64,000 nt of DNA. Origin: Streptomyces sp. NBC_01306 (GTDB taxonomy: Bacteria; Actinomycetota; Actinomycetes; Streptomycetales; Streptomycetaceae). Positions within the stretch are counted from its first letter, which is position 1; every line of letters begins with the position of its first letter. The notes beneath the pieces are model-generated. The model did not search any database. It saw nothing but the letters and a program-made list of their open reading frames with translations, and was not told the origin of the DNA. The stretch covers positions 310,001 to 374,000 of the forward strand of contig NZ_JAPEPC010000001.1 in the NCBI RefSeq assembly GCF_026340465.1, given 5' to 3'. This document shows positions 8,386 to 16,499 of the stretch, piece by piece. The position numbers were made by a program, and so were the translations under genes.

Positions 8386-8398
8386 AATCACTTTCAAG

Positions 8399-8446
8399 GT
8401 ATCACCGATATTACCGAGGGAACCACCTGAGCGGTATCGTTGATAC
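8399..8446. promoter_or_regulatory. Two TetR-type operators between divergent genes
   Basis: A perfect palindrome GTATC-GTT-GATAC (8434-8446) directly abuts the TetR start codon, and a degenerate copy GTATC-ACC-GATAT lies at 8399-8411, with centres 35 bp apart. Two matching half-site pairs in a 103-bp divergent gap are what an autoregulated TetR system looks like. Confidence 0.7.
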
Positions 8447-9202
8447 ATGCCACCACCTCCGCCCACCCGGGACAGCGCCACCGCCGACGAGTCCGACACC
8501 GCGGCCTCGGACCGCGAGCAGCCCCGGCAGCGGGTCATCGAAGCCGCGGCCGACCTGCTGGCACGTGAGGGCCGCGACGCGGTCACCACCCGCGCGGTCG
8601 CCGTCGCGGCCGGCCTCCAACCACCGGCCATCTACCGGCTGTTCGGCGACAAGGCCGGGCTGCTCGACGCGGTCGCCGAGTACGGTTTCGCCTCGTTCCT
8701 GGCGACGAAAGAGGCCAGGAACCCGGACGCGGAGCCGCAGGATCCCATCGAGGGCCTGCGGGCGGGCTGGGACCTGGCGGTCGAGTTCGGCCTGGCCAAT
8801 CCCGCCCTCTACACACTGATGTACAGCGAGCCCACCAGGGCCGCGTCGGCAGCCTTCAAGACCGGCATGAGGATCCTGATGGGCCGCATCCGGCGGCTCG
8901 CGGCCGACGGCTGGCTCCGTGTGGACGAGGACCTCGCGGCCATGCTCATCCACGCCACGGCACGCGGCGCGGTGCTCACCTGGCTGTCCCTGCCCGAAGA
9001 CCGGCGCGACCCGGCCCTGTTGACCACGATGCGGGAGTCCATGGTCACCGCCGTCACCAACGACAAACCGGCCGTGCAGAGCGGCGGCCCGGCCGGCGCC
9101 GCCCGCGCTCTGCGCGCGGCGCTGCCCGAACAGACGACGCTCAGCGGCGCGGAGCAGCACTTGCTGAAGGAGTGGCTGGGCCGCCTCGCATCGGACGGCT
9201 GA
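8447..9202 (+). CDS. TetR-family transcriptional regulator
   Basis: DNA-binding repressor of 251 residues. After an acidic, disordered N-terminus of about 25 residues comes the TetR helix-turn-helix (RVIEAAADLLAREGRDAVTTRAVAVAAGLQPPAIYRLFGDKAGLLDAVAEYGF, about residues 28-80). The rest is the ligand-binding dimerisation domain. The ATG at 8447 follows the operator GATAC with no space for a ribosome-binding site, so the transcript may be leaderless. Divergent pairing with the NmrA-like oxidoreductase and the two shared palindromes make that gene its likely target. Both genes are followed by hairpins or convergent genes, so the pair looks like a self-contained switch. Confidence 0.85.
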   Translation: MPPPPPTRDSATADESDTAASDREQPRQRVIEAAADLLAREGRDAVTTRAVAVAAGLQPPAIYRLFGDKAGLLDAVAEYGFASFLATKEARNPDAEPQDPIEGLRAGWDLAVEFGLANPALYTLMYSEPTRAASAAFKTGMRILMGRIRRLAADGWLRVDEDLAAMLIHATARGAVLTWLSLPEDRRDPALLTTMRESMVTAVTNDKPAVQSGGPAGAARALRAALPEQTTLSGAEQHLLKEWLGRLASDG

Positions 9203-9220
9203 GGCGCCACGCCACGTACA

Positions 9221-9251
9221 CCCCGGGGCGATGAAGCAGCGTGCCCCGGGG
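9221..9251. terminator. Bidirectional terminator between convergent genes
   Basis: CCCCGGGGC and GCCCCGGGG form a 9-bp GC stem with a 13-nt loop in the 60-bp gap between the TetR stop (9202) and the hydrolase stop (9263). Confidence 0.65.
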
Positions 9252-9262
9252 GTCGAGGGCCG

Positions 9263-10111
9263 TCAGGACGCCGTGGGGCGGTCCCCTCCTGCGGGTTCGG
9301 ACAACTGCGTCCCGAGGAAGTCCAGCAGGACGGCGTTGAAACGCTCGGGCTGTTCCGCGCCCGGCAGGTGCCCGGCACCGTCGATGACGCTCACCGTGGC
9401 GTACGGAACGAGCCCGCCCATCGCCTCGGCCTCGGTGACAGGTGTGTAGACGTCGTCCGCGCCGACCACGATCAGTGTGGGAACACCGGCGTCGGCGACG
9501 GCGACGAGGGTGTCGCGGTAGTCGGGGCGCTCGGCCCGGCCGCGCAGCGCGGCGGCAGCCCCACGGGGATCGGTCGTGCGCATCAGACCGAGGACGTGTG
9601 CGGCCACGTCCGGGAGTGCGGCGACGTTGTACGGGGCGAGCATCTTGTCGATGACCTCGTCCGCGTAACCGTCCATCCCCTCGGCGAGCAGCCGGTCGGC
9701 GAGGCGGTTGCGGAACGCCTTGCCCTCGCCGGTCTCGGCGGGGGCCGACGTGTCGGACAGGACGAGCGCCCGCACCCGCCCCAGGTGGCGGCGGCAGAAC
9801 TCCATGGAGATCTGGCCGCCCATGGAGACACCGCCGATCACCGCACGCTCGATGCCCAGCCCGTCCAGGAGTGCCGCGATGTCGTCGGCGAAATCGGAGA
9901 GGAACACCTTGCCGGGCGTCACACTGCTCTCCCCGTAACCGCGCAGGTCGGGGGTGATCACCCGGTGCCCGGCCGCGCTGAGGGCCTGCGCCTGGGGAGC
10001 CCACAGCGTGCGGTTGAACGGGTGCCCGTGGATCAGCACGACCGGGATCCCGTCCGAGGGGCCGAGGTCGTCGTAGTGGAGCGTGGCGTCGTTCACGGTG
10101 ATGCGGCTCAT
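9263..10111 (-). CDS. Alpha/beta hydrolase
   Basis: Soluble serine hydrolase of 282 residues with the complete alpha/beta fold layout. It has VVLIHGHPFNRTLW (oxyanion HG motif, about residues 24-37), VITPDLRGYGESS, the nucleophile elbow GGVSMGG with Ser96, LIVVGADDVYTP carrying the likely catalytic Asp, and DGAGHLPGAEQPERFN carrying the catalytic His. This resembles 3-oxoadipate enol-lactonase and esterase-type members, but lactonase activity is not proven by motif. The next gene upstream on the same strand encodes a cupin; the gap contains a 13-bp tandem repeat. Alternative roles are haloperoxidase-like or simple esterase. Confidence 0.85.
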   Translation of the reverse strand: MSRITVNDATLHYDDLGPSDGIPVVLIHGHPFNRTLWAPQAQALSAAGHRVITPDLRGYGESSVTPGKVFLSDFADDIAALLDGLGIERAVIGGVSMGGQISMEFCRRHLGRVRALVLSDTSAPAETGEGKAFRNRLADRLLAEGMDGYADEVIDKMLAPYNVAALPDVAAHVLGLMRTTDPRGAAAALRGRAERPDYRDTLVAVADAGVPTLIVVGADDVYTPVTEAEAMGGLVPYATVSVIDGAGHLPGAEQPERFNAVLLDFLGTQLSEPAGGDRPTAS

Positions 10112-10123
10112 CGCGGGCTCCCT

Positions 10124-10164
10124 GGCTGCGGCCGTCGGCTGCGGTCGTCGGCGCTGCGGTCGTG
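10124..10164. repeat. Short tandem repeat, 13-15 bp unit, 3 copies
   Basis: GGCTGCGGCCGTC, GGCTGCGGTCGTC and GGCGCTGCGGTCGTG follow one another in the gap between the cupin stop and the hydrolase start. Confidence 0.7.
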
Positions 10165-10230
10165 GGCGGGACGTGGTCGTCCGGGGTCAGTACGTGGTCG
10201 CGGTGCTGACGTGCGGGGCGGCGGCCCTGG

Positions 10231-10515
10231 CTACTTCAGTTCGATCTCGACGAAGGCCAGCGGCGAGGATCCGGCGTTGACGACCTCGTGTTCGCCGCCG
10301 GCCGGGCGCGCGTAGGACTCCCCCGCCCGCAGCTGCGAGGCGGTGGTCGTACCGTCCGGCGCGATCACGCTGGTCAGACCATCCACGACCGGCACGACGA
10401 CGTAGTCGTACTCGTGCACATGGCGACCGGTGCTCTGGCCCGGCTCGAAGTCCCAGCGGGTGACGCGTACCCGCTCGTCCTCGTGCTGCTGCGTCGCACA
10501 GGCGGTGGTCGTCAT
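10231..10515 (-). CDS. Small cupin-domain protein
   Basis: Single-domain cupin of 94 residues. It carries the two cupin half-motifs: GQSTGRHVHEYDYVVVPVVDG (metal-ligand His residues in HVHEYD) and PAGGEHEVVNAGSSPLAFVEIELK. Such small cupins bind a metal and act as isomerases, dioxygenases or ligand sensors; the exact role cannot be told. The ATG at 10515 is preferred over an upstream in-frame start because GGAGAGA lies a few bases ahead of it. It is on the same strand as the hydrolase 119 bp downstream and may be co-transcribed with it. Confidence 0.75.
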   Translation of the reverse strand: MTTTACATQQHEDERVRVTRWDFEPGQSTGRHVHEYDYVVVPVVDGLTSVIAPDGTTTASQLRAGESYARPAGGEHEVVNAGSSPLAFVEIELK

Positions 10516-10635
10516 GGCGTCTCTCCTCGGCGTCGGCTGCCCATCGTGCTGCGGACGGGTCCGCAACATCCCAGGTGGCAGGCTAACTGCCGGACTCCAC
10601 GGCGGCGGGGGCGGGGATGTCCCCGCCCCCGACCG

Positions 10636-10980
10636 CTACAGCACGACAGCAGCCCCGCCGTCCCCTCCCACCGGGTAGCGGCGGGTGAGGACGCGCTCCC
10701 GCAGGTGCTCCACGTAGAGCGCGACTTTGATCTCCAGCGGGAAGTCCGGGGGCCAGACCCGGCGGGTGTAGTGGAAGCGGAGGCCGCGGTAGGAGAAGGC
10801 CGTTTCGGCGTGGACCTCCTCGCCCTGCTCCACCAGGGCGAAGCGATCGAGGTGCCCGCCGACCAGGCCGGCGGTGCTTCCCTGCACGAAGAGTTCGGCG
10901 ATTCCCTCGTGCGCGAGGACGCGGAAACGCTCCACGTACACGTCCCGCGTCTCCTCGACCTCCATGGCTCCCGCCCTCAC
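10636..10980 (-). CDS. Hypothetical protein, conserved-looking
   Basis: I do not recognise the family. The 114-residue product is soluble with no signal or membrane segment and a regular alternation of beta-like stretches (RDVYVERFRVLAHEGIAELFVQG, HLDRFALVEQGEEVHAETAFSYRGLRFHYTRRVWPP). Codon use matches its neighbours. The GTG at 10980 overlaps the stop of the large secreted-protein gene (GTGA), implying translational coupling. An ATG at 10965 is the alternative but has GGAG only 2 nt away. Coupling suggests a role with the secreted protein; this is inference. Confidence 0.5.
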   Translation of the reverse strand: MRAGAMEVEETRDVYVERFRVLAHEGIAELFVQGSTAGLVGGHLDRFALVEQGEEVHAETAFSYRGLRFHYTRRVWPPDFPLEIKVALYVEHLRERVLTRRYPVGGDGGAAVVL

Positions 10981-12965
10981 TCGGCGCAGTTGTGGACGGC
11001 GCTCGTACTCGATCCGATGACGATATCGCCGAGGCCCCCTGCGACCACGAGATGAACGGCGTTGACCGTGAGCCCGTGGTCGGCCCCGGCGACCGGCGTC
11101 TGCTCGTTGATCACCAGCCGGGTCCCGCCGGGCAGGCTGATCGTGCTGTTGGGCGCGGTCGGTACGGTGACGGTCGCGCCGCCGATCGTGAGCGCCGTCA
11201 GTGTGGCGCTGCCCGTCGCGCCGTCGCAGCGGGCGGTCGCCCTGGCGGTCAGCCCGGAGATACCGATCACGGGGACTCCGGGGAGGCCGATCGAGGCCGA
11301 TTCGACACGCGTGGTGGCAGTGGCCGTGCCCGGGTCGAGGGTCGTCGTCACTCCGGAGCAGAGCGCATGTACGTCGAGGACGACCGCAGACACGGCGGCC
11401 GTGCAGGGCGGTGTCACAGTGGTCGCGCCCGCTGTCCTGACCTTACCGGTGTCAGGCTGAGCAGGCAGGCCGACCGGCGGCAGGAGCGGCAGGTGCAGCT
11501 GGGCCGACAGGCCGAAGGCACGGCCGGTGTAGTACTGGAGGAGCAGGGACGCGTCGGCGCTCGACTTCAGATAGTTGGCGTCTCCGGCGAACGCCGCGTG
11601 CAGCGGCACGGTCGCCGCGTCGTTGAGCGGCTGGCCGGTCACGCTGATGGTGCACCGCGCGGCCCCTGCGCTGTCCGTGGTGGCGTCGCAGGACTGCGCG
11701 GTGGCCCCCGTACCGAGGGCGAAGTGCACCGACCTGCCGGTGACCGGTGCGCCGAGGTAGTCGTCGAGCTCGCCCGAGAGCCGGACGTCCTTGCCGTTGG
11801 CGATACGGGCGGGCCCGGTGTACTTGAGCGTCGTCGGCGACTGGACCGCCACCGTGGCGGCGGCCGATGACGCCTCGTAGCCGGAGTCGCCCGCGAAGCT
11901 CACCGCGACCGGGACCGAAGTCGGTGGCTGGCGCAGGGAGTTGATGGCGCAGCGGGCGCCGCCCGTCGTACTCGTGGTGCCGTCGCAGGACTGCGCGGCG
12001 TCACCCGAGCCGATACGGAAGTGAACGGTCCGGCCGGTGACGGGGCTGCCCGCGTAGTCGGAGAGCGTGGCGGACAGCTCCAGCGGGCTGCCGTTGATGC
12101 CATGCGCGGGTCCGGTGTACGAGAGCTTCGTCGGCGAGGTGGGCACCACCGTGGAGGAGGTCGACGAGGCCTTGAATCCGTCGTCGCCCGCGAAACTCAC
12201 CGCCACCGCCACCGACCCGGTGGGCTGGTGCAGTTGGCTGATGGCGCAGCGGGCCGTTCCCGCCGCACCGGTCGTGCCGTCGCAGGACTGCGTGGCGTCA
12301 CCCGCCCCGACCCGGAAGTGCAGGGTCTTGCCCGCGACAGGGACCCCGAAATTGTCGACGAGGGAGGCGGAGAGCGTCAGCGGGCTGCCGTTGGTGCCGT
12401 GCCGGGGCCCGGTGTACGTGAGGGTGGTCGGGGCGGCCGGTGGGGGTGGGGTCCCGCCGCACTTGAGCCGGGGGCCGTCGCCCGAGGGCGCGATGCACGG
12501 CAGCGTGTAGTAGGCGGTGATGATGCCGAAGGCGTACGCGTCACCGGAGCGGGGGTCGAGGACCGGGCTGTACACGACGAAGAGGTTGGTCTCCGGGTTC
12601 AGGCAGCGCACCCGGGCGTCGGCTCCGGGCGTGCAGTTCACCGGGCTGCCGATGGTGTCCTGGATGTCCGTGGCGGGCGGGACCGCGCCGTGACCGCCGT
12701 CGGACGCCTCGATGTGCACCCGGCCGAAGCCGTCGAGCGGCGGCGGATCGGACGGCTCGTTGTAGTCCTCCTGGCCGGTGCGGAGCGGCACGTCGTGACC
12801 GTACTGGTCGTAGAAGAGCTTCTCGACCTTCCAGTTGATCGGGTTCGGGTTGGTCGTTGCGGCGTAGGCCGTACTCGCGGCCACGCCCACGCCGAGCAGT
12901 CCGGCGACGAGACAGAGAAGGGCCGCGAAGATTTTCCCGCGCAGCCATGTGGTCGGACGCTTCAC
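10977..12965 (-). CDS. Secreted protein with three Ig-like repeats and a choice-of-anchor P-type C-terminus
   Basis: Exported protein of about 662 residues. A GTG start at 12965 with a GGGGGG-rich ribosome site is followed by a signal peptide (KIFAALLCLVAGLLGVGVAASTAYA). A unique domain of about 130 residues follows, with two Cys-containing loops. Then come three tandem bacterial Ig-like repeats of about 97 residues, opening TTLTYTGPRHGTNGSPLTL, TKLSYTGPAHGINGSPLEL and TTLKYTGPARIANGKDVRL, each with a conserved QSCD...ARC disulfide pair. The C-terminus (VVLDVHALCSGVTTTLDPG to VIGSSTSAVHNCAE) resembles the choice-of-anchor P region. There is no LPXTG motif. It is probably a surface or extracellular adhesin-like protein. 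Function is unknown. Confidence 0.75.
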   Translation of the reverse strand: MKRPTTWLRGKIFAALLCLVAGLLGVGVAASTAYAATTNPNPINWKVEKLFYDQYGHDVPLRTGQEDYNEPSDPPPLDGFGRVHIEASDGGHGAVPPATDIQDTIGSPVNCTPGADARVRCLNPETNLFVVYSPVLDPRSGDAYAFGIITAYYTLPCIAPSGDGPRLKCGGTPPPPAAPTTLTYTGPRHGTNGSPLTLSASLVDNFGVPVAGKTLHFRVGAGDATQSCDGTTGAAGTARCAISQLHQPTGSVAVAVSFAGDDGFKASSTSSTVVPTSPTKLSYTGPAHGINGSPLELSATLSDYAGSPVTGRTVHFRIGSGDAAQSCDGTTSTTGGARCAINSLRQPPTSVPVAVSFAGDSGYEASSAAATVAVQSPTTLKYTGPARIANGKDVRLSGELDDYLGAPVTGRSVHFALGTGATAQSCDATTDSAGAARCTISVTGQPLNDAATVPLHAAFAGDANYLKSSADASLLLQYYTGRAFGLSAQLHLPLLPPVGLPAQPDTGKVRTAGATTVTPPCTAAVSAVVLDVHALCSGVTTTLDPGTATATTRVESASIGLPGVPVIGISGLTARATARCDGATGSATLTALTIGGATVTVPTAPNSTISLPGGTRLVINEQTPVAGADHGLTVNAVHLVVAGGLGDIVIGSSTSAVHNCAE

Positions 12966-13015
12966 CCGGATCCCCCCGAGGATCGGCGGCTGCGCGGTGG
13001 ACAGCGCGCAACCGT

Positions 13016-13095
13016 CAGTGGTTACAGAGTCAGTGGTGCACAGAGTCGGTGGCACACAGAGCTGGTGAAACACCGAGTCCGTGGTGTACATGCCA
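13016..13095. repeat. Tandem repeat, 16-bp unit, about 5 copies, in the upstream region
   Basis: Units such as CAGTGGTGCACAGAGT and CGGTGGCACACAGAGC follow each other 50-130 bp upstream of the secreted-protein start. They lie in the 305-bp gap before the next, divergent gene (12966-13270). I see no other feature in that gap. Confidence 0.7.
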
Positions 13096-13270
13096 ACGCG
13101 GCAGTCTAGCTACGGACGTCCGGTACTGCACAGGGGTTGCCGCACACGGCGCGGCTGCGACCCGAAGGGGGAACGGAGGGCCAGCCTCCGAGCCGCGCTC
13201 GCCATGATCAATACCCTGACCTCAGGCGCGTGATCTCGCGCCTGACGGAGAGAAAGGCGAGCGACCTCCA

Positions 13271-14224
13271 GTGAAATTCCCCAAGTTGCAGCGCACAGCC
13301 TGGCTCATCGCGGCGACCGCACTGCTGACGACGCCCGGCACCGCCCCGGCCGTCGCCACCGCGACACACGGCACGGCCCCGGCGGCCGGCGCATGGCAGA
13401 AGGTGGGCAGCGACGCCCGCAGCGGTGTCAGCGGCATCGCGTTCGAGGGCCGCACCGCGCACGGAGCCGGGGTGCGCGCGCTGATCGTGCACGACAACAA
13501 GAAGACCGGGCAGCAGCGCCTGTCCCGCATCACCGACAAGGAGGGCTCGGCCGACGTCTCTCCGGTCACCTGGGACGGGCCGGAGCCCATGGACCTGGAG
13601 GCCGTCGAAGCCGTACCCGGCAAGCCGTCGGAGTATCTGGTGCTCGCCAGCCGCGGCATCGTCTATCACCTCAGGGTCAGCGGCTCCACGGCGAAGGTCC
13701 TCGACTACGCGCCGCTCCCGGCGATCGGCCAGGGCGACAACTTCGAGAGCCTTGCGCTGGTGGCCCGGCACGGACATCTCGCCGCCCTCTGGGCCGACCG
13801 CGGAGCGGGCCACCGTCCCGCCACGCTGTACACGGCGCCCCTCACCTTCGACGAGTACGGGCAGCCGCAGTTCGGCGGCGTGACCCACCGGACCTACCGG
13901 GCCGCGTACCCGGCCGGCGACGCGGTGCGGCACATCTCCGACATCTCGGTGACCGACTCCGGCCGGATCCTGGTGAGTTCGGCGTCGGACGCGGGTGACG
14001 ACGGCCCCTTCGACTCCGCGGTGAGCGACGCGGGCCGGGTGACCGTGTCGGCCGCCGGCCAGGTACGGGTCACGCTCGCAGCCTCCCCTGACGTACTCGC
14101 GAGGTTCCCGCAGTACAAGATCGAGGGGGTGGAGTGCCTGCCCGGATCCTCCGACGCCCTGCTCGGCACCGACGACGAGAACCTCGGCGGATACGTGCGG
14201 ACCGCTCCGCTCTGCGGGTCCTGA
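13271..14224 (+). CDS. Secreted protein of unknown function, beta-propeller/esterase-like
   Basis: Exported protein of 317 residues. The start is a GTG at 13271, since a signal peptide (KLQRTAWLIAATALLTTPGTAPAVA) follows directly; the nearest GGAG is about 20 nt away, so initiation may be weak. The mature part has repeated strand motifs such as GVRALIVHDNK, MDLEAVEAVPGKPSEYLVLASRGIVYHLRV, GDNFESLALVARHGHLAALW, HISDISVTDSGRILVSSASDAGDDG and YKIEGVECLPGSSDALLGTDDENLGG. The DLEAVEAV, FESLAL and KIEGVE elements resemble the esterase-like/phytase-type propeller group. I would not claim catalysis. It is divergent from the Ig-repeat protein. Confidence 0.6.
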   Translation: MKFPKLQRTAWLIAATALLTTPGTAPAVATATHGTAPAAGAWQKVGSDARSGVSGIAFEGRTAHGAGVRALIVHDNKKTGQQRLSRITDKEGSADVSPVTWDGPEPMDLEAVEAVPGKPSEYLVLASRGIVYHLRVSGSTAKVLDYAPLPAIGQGDNFESLALVARHGHLAALWADRGAGHRPATLYTAPLTFDEYGQPQFGGVTHRTYRAAYPAGDAVRHISDISVTDSGRILVSSASDAGDDGPFDSAVSDAGRVTVSAAGQVRVTLAASPDVLARFPQYKIEGVECLPGSSDALLGTDDENLGGYVRTAPLCGS

Positions 14225-14237
14225 CAACGGGCCTTCC

Positions 14238-15350
14238 TCAGCAGGAATGTGACGCAGAGTCAGCCATTTCACCCCAGGACGCGAGCAGCCGGTGGATAGC
14301 CTCGGCCGCCTCGGGGATCGCGGCCACGGCGCACGTCTCGTCCGTGACGTGCGCCTGGTCGGGATCGCCCGGACCGTAGATGACGACCGCACGGGCGTCC
14401 AGTTTCCCGGCCAGCACCGAGGCGTCGGTGAAGTAGGTCGCGTACTCCGGTCGCCCGTCGGCTTCCGCGGGGCGCAGGGCATCGGCGAGGTCACGGACGA
14501 GGGCGGTGGCAGGGTCGGTGGCCACTCCGTTCAGGTCGAGCACCCGCTCGATCCCGGTTCCCGGGCCGGCGAGCCGCTCGATCGCCAGGAGCGCGTCGTC
14601 GGAGCTGAACCCCGGGATGGTGCGGATATCGAGCATCAACTCGGCGTGGTCGGGGACGAGATTGGGCTGGACGCCGGCGTGGAAGGTGCCCACGTTGACG
14701 GTGGCCGCACCGTGTGTGTCGCTGCGCGGCCAGTCCTTGTGGTCGTGGATCCGGACCGCCGCCGCGGCGAGCCTGGCCAGTGCGTTGTCGCCGAGTTCGG
14801 GCCGGGACCCGTGAGCGCTGCGGCCTTCGGCGGTGAGCCGCAGCCACAGAACGCCCTTGTGCCCGAGGACGATCTTGTTAGCGGTGGGTTCGGCGACCAG
14901 CAGCACCGGACTCGGAGTCAGACCCTCCAGCCGGGCCGCCCCCTCGCAGCCGGTCTCCTCGCCGAAGGTGAGGACGAGTTGCACATCGGTGTCGGTGGGG
15001 TGGGTCGAGACCCGATGGGCCGCGGCGGCCACCATGCACGCCACGCCCGCCTTCATGTCGCTGCTGCCGCGCCCGCGGAGCCGGCCACCGTGGATGTCTC
15101 CGCTCAGCGGGTCGAAGGACCAGCCGGACGCGTCGGCGGGGACGGTGTCCAGATGCCCGGTCAGGGTGACCGGGGTGCGGCTGCCGTAGCGGGCGACGAG
15201 ATTGACCCGTCCGGGCTCCGGCTCGTCGCTCCGCACGCTGAAGCCTGCGTCGGCGAGGATCGGAGCGAGAAGCGCGGCGGCGGACTTCTCATTTCCGGCC
15301 CTGGTGTCCAGTCGGACGAGCTGCTGTGTCAGGGAAACGGGGTCGAGCAC
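14238..15350 (-). CDS. M20-family metallopeptidase (ArgE/DapE-like amidohydrolase)
   Basis: Zinc-dependent amidohydrolase of 370 residues. Metal and catalytic residues are readable: H66 and D68 in TGHLDTVP, D98 in RGRGSSDMKAG, the EE pair at 131-132 in GEETGCEG, and a dimerisation domain with GRSAHGSRPELGDNA. This is the layout of ArgE/DapE-type deacylases, which cleave N-acyl amino acids. A GTG start at 15350 has AGGAGA 6 nt upstream. It is 14 bp downstream of the LacI regulator on the same strand and is likely co-transcribed with it. It is the likely amide-cleaving step of the TTGCGCAA-controlled cluster. Confidence 0.88.
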   Translation of the reverse strand: MLDPVSLTQQLVRLDTRAGNEKSAAALLAPILADAGFSVRSDEPEPGRVNLVARYGSRTPVTLTGHLDTVPADASGWSFDPLSGDIHGGRLRGRGSSDMKAGVACMVAAAAHRVSTHPTDTDVQLVLTFGEETGCEGAARLEGLTPSPVLLVAEPTANKIVLGHKGVLWLRLTAEGRSAHGSRPELGDNALARLAAAAVRIHDHKDWPRSDTHGAATVNVGTFHAGVQPNLVPDHAELMLDIRTIPGFSSDDALLAIERLAGPGTGIERVLDLNGVATDPATALVRDLADALRPAEADGRPEYATYFTDASVLAGKLDARAVVIYGPGDPDQAHVTDETCAVAAIPEAAEAIHRLLASWGEMADSASHSC

Positions 15351-15364
15351 GCGGGGGTCTCCTG

Positions 15365-16372
15365 TCAGTGCTGCGGGGGAACCGCGGAGCCGCGGATCAC
15401 GAGGTGCAAGGGGAAGGACTTCGCCACCCGGGCGCCGTCCGGGGCCGCGATCCGGTTCTGGACCACTTCGAGCGCCGTACGCGCGAGGTCGGCCACCGGC
15501 TGCTGCAGAGTGGTGAGTTTGGGGCGCAGCCACTCGCCGACCCGGATGCCGTCGCAGCCGATGACGGAGAGGTCTTCCGGGATGCTCAGCCCATGCAGTT
15601 CCGCCGCGCCGAGGATGCCGACCGCGACGATGTCACTGCCCACGAAGGCCGCTGTCGGCGGTTGCGCGGCGCGCGCGAGGTAGGGAAACGTACTGGCGCC
15701 GAACTGCTCGGTGTACGGGCCGTGCAGGACGAGGTCCTCGTCGACGTCCAGTCCGGCGTGATCCATGGCGTCCCGGTAGCCGCGCAGCCGGTCACGGGTG
15801 GTGGACAGCTCCTGCGGTCCGGCGATGTGCATGATGCGCCGGTGCCCGAGCTGCACGAGATAGGACGTCGCCTGGTAGGCGCCGCTGTAGTTGTCGACGG
15901 CGATGGTGTCGACCTCGGACGGGCCGGCGACCTCCTCGTCCAGGAGGACCACGGGCAGCCCTTCGGCGATCGCCTGGGTCAGCCGGGGGTTCTGGCGGTG
16001 CATCCCGACGTAGATCAGCCCGTCGATGGCCTCGGTCGAGGCCGCGAAGTCACTGAACAGCGACTCGCGCCGGGCCTGCTGGCCGGTGATCCCGACGACG
16101 AGCCCCACTCCGCTGACGGCGGCCGCCGCGGCAACCTCTTCGGCCAGTTCCGCGAAGAAGGGGTTGATCAGGTCCGGCACGACAAGTGCGATCACCGGGC
16201 GGCCGGCGCGTGGGCCGGACGGGGCCGCGACCGGCACCTCGTACTTCAGCTCGCGTACGGCGGCATCGATCCGGGCCGCTGTCTCCGGCTGCACCTTCAG
16301 CTGCCCGCGCAAGTACCGCGAAACCGTCGAGGCCGACACCTGCGCATGTTGCGCAACGCTGGTCAACGTCAT
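15365..16372 (-). CDS. LacI-family regulator of the adjacent catabolic cluster
   Basis: Repressor of 335 residues. The LacI helix-turn-helix is at the extreme N-terminus (TLTSVAQHAQVSASTVSRYLRGQ, about residues 2-24), with hinge helix and periplasmic-binding-protein core: VIALVVPDLINPFFAELAEEV, GLIYVGMHRQ, VVLLDEEVAGPSEVDTIAVDNYSGA, GHRRIMHIAG. The ATG at 16372 is preceded by GGGAGG. It faces the GATase-YdcZ-PTE operon. TTGCGCAA palindromes occur in the gap in front of that operon, and one lies inside its own first codons, which suggests control of both arms. The effector is unknown and probably not a plain sugar, given the gene set. Confidence 0.88.
   Translation of the reverse strand: MTLTSVAQHAQVSASTVSRYLRGQLKVQPETAARIDAAVRELKYEVPVAAPSGPRAGRPVIALVVPDLINPFFAELAEEVAAAAAVSGVGLVVGITGQQARRESLFSDFAASTEAIDGLIYVGMHRQNPRLTQAIAEGLPVVLLDEEVAGPSEVDTIAVDNYSGAYQATSYLVQLGHRRIMHIAGPQELSTTRDRLRGYRDAMDHAGLDVDEDLVLHGPYTEQFGASTFPYLARAAQPPTAAFVGSDIVAVGILGAAELHGLSIPEDLSVIGCDGIRVGEWLRPKLTTLQQPVADLARTALEVVQNRIAAPDGARVAKSFPLHLVIRGSAVPPQH
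16349..16356. promoter_or_regulatory. TTGCGCAA palindrome within the start of the LacI gene
   Basis: This is the same 8-bp palindrome as the operators at 16449 and 16470. It lies 17 bp inside the regulator coding region, a common place for an autoregulatory operator. Confidence 0.55.
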
Positions 16373-16448
16373 CCGAACCTCCCTCGCCTTTCCGCAGTCT
16401 AGTGCGCTGCCGGTAGGGCATTGACGGCGCATCGACCCGCTTCTATTG

Positions 16449-16477
16449 TTGCGCAAAACCAGCGCAACATTGCGCAA
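16449..16477. promoter_or_regulatory. Paired LacI-type operators TTGCGCAA
   Basis: TTGCGCAA occurs at 16449-16456 and 16470-16477, 21 bp centre to centre (two helical turns on one face), with a partial GCGCAA between. They end 22 bp before the GTG at 16500, so a bound repressor would block transcription of the GATase-transporter-hydrolase operon. Confidence 0.75.
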
Positions 16478-16499
16478 GATCATCGAAAAGGAGGTACGC

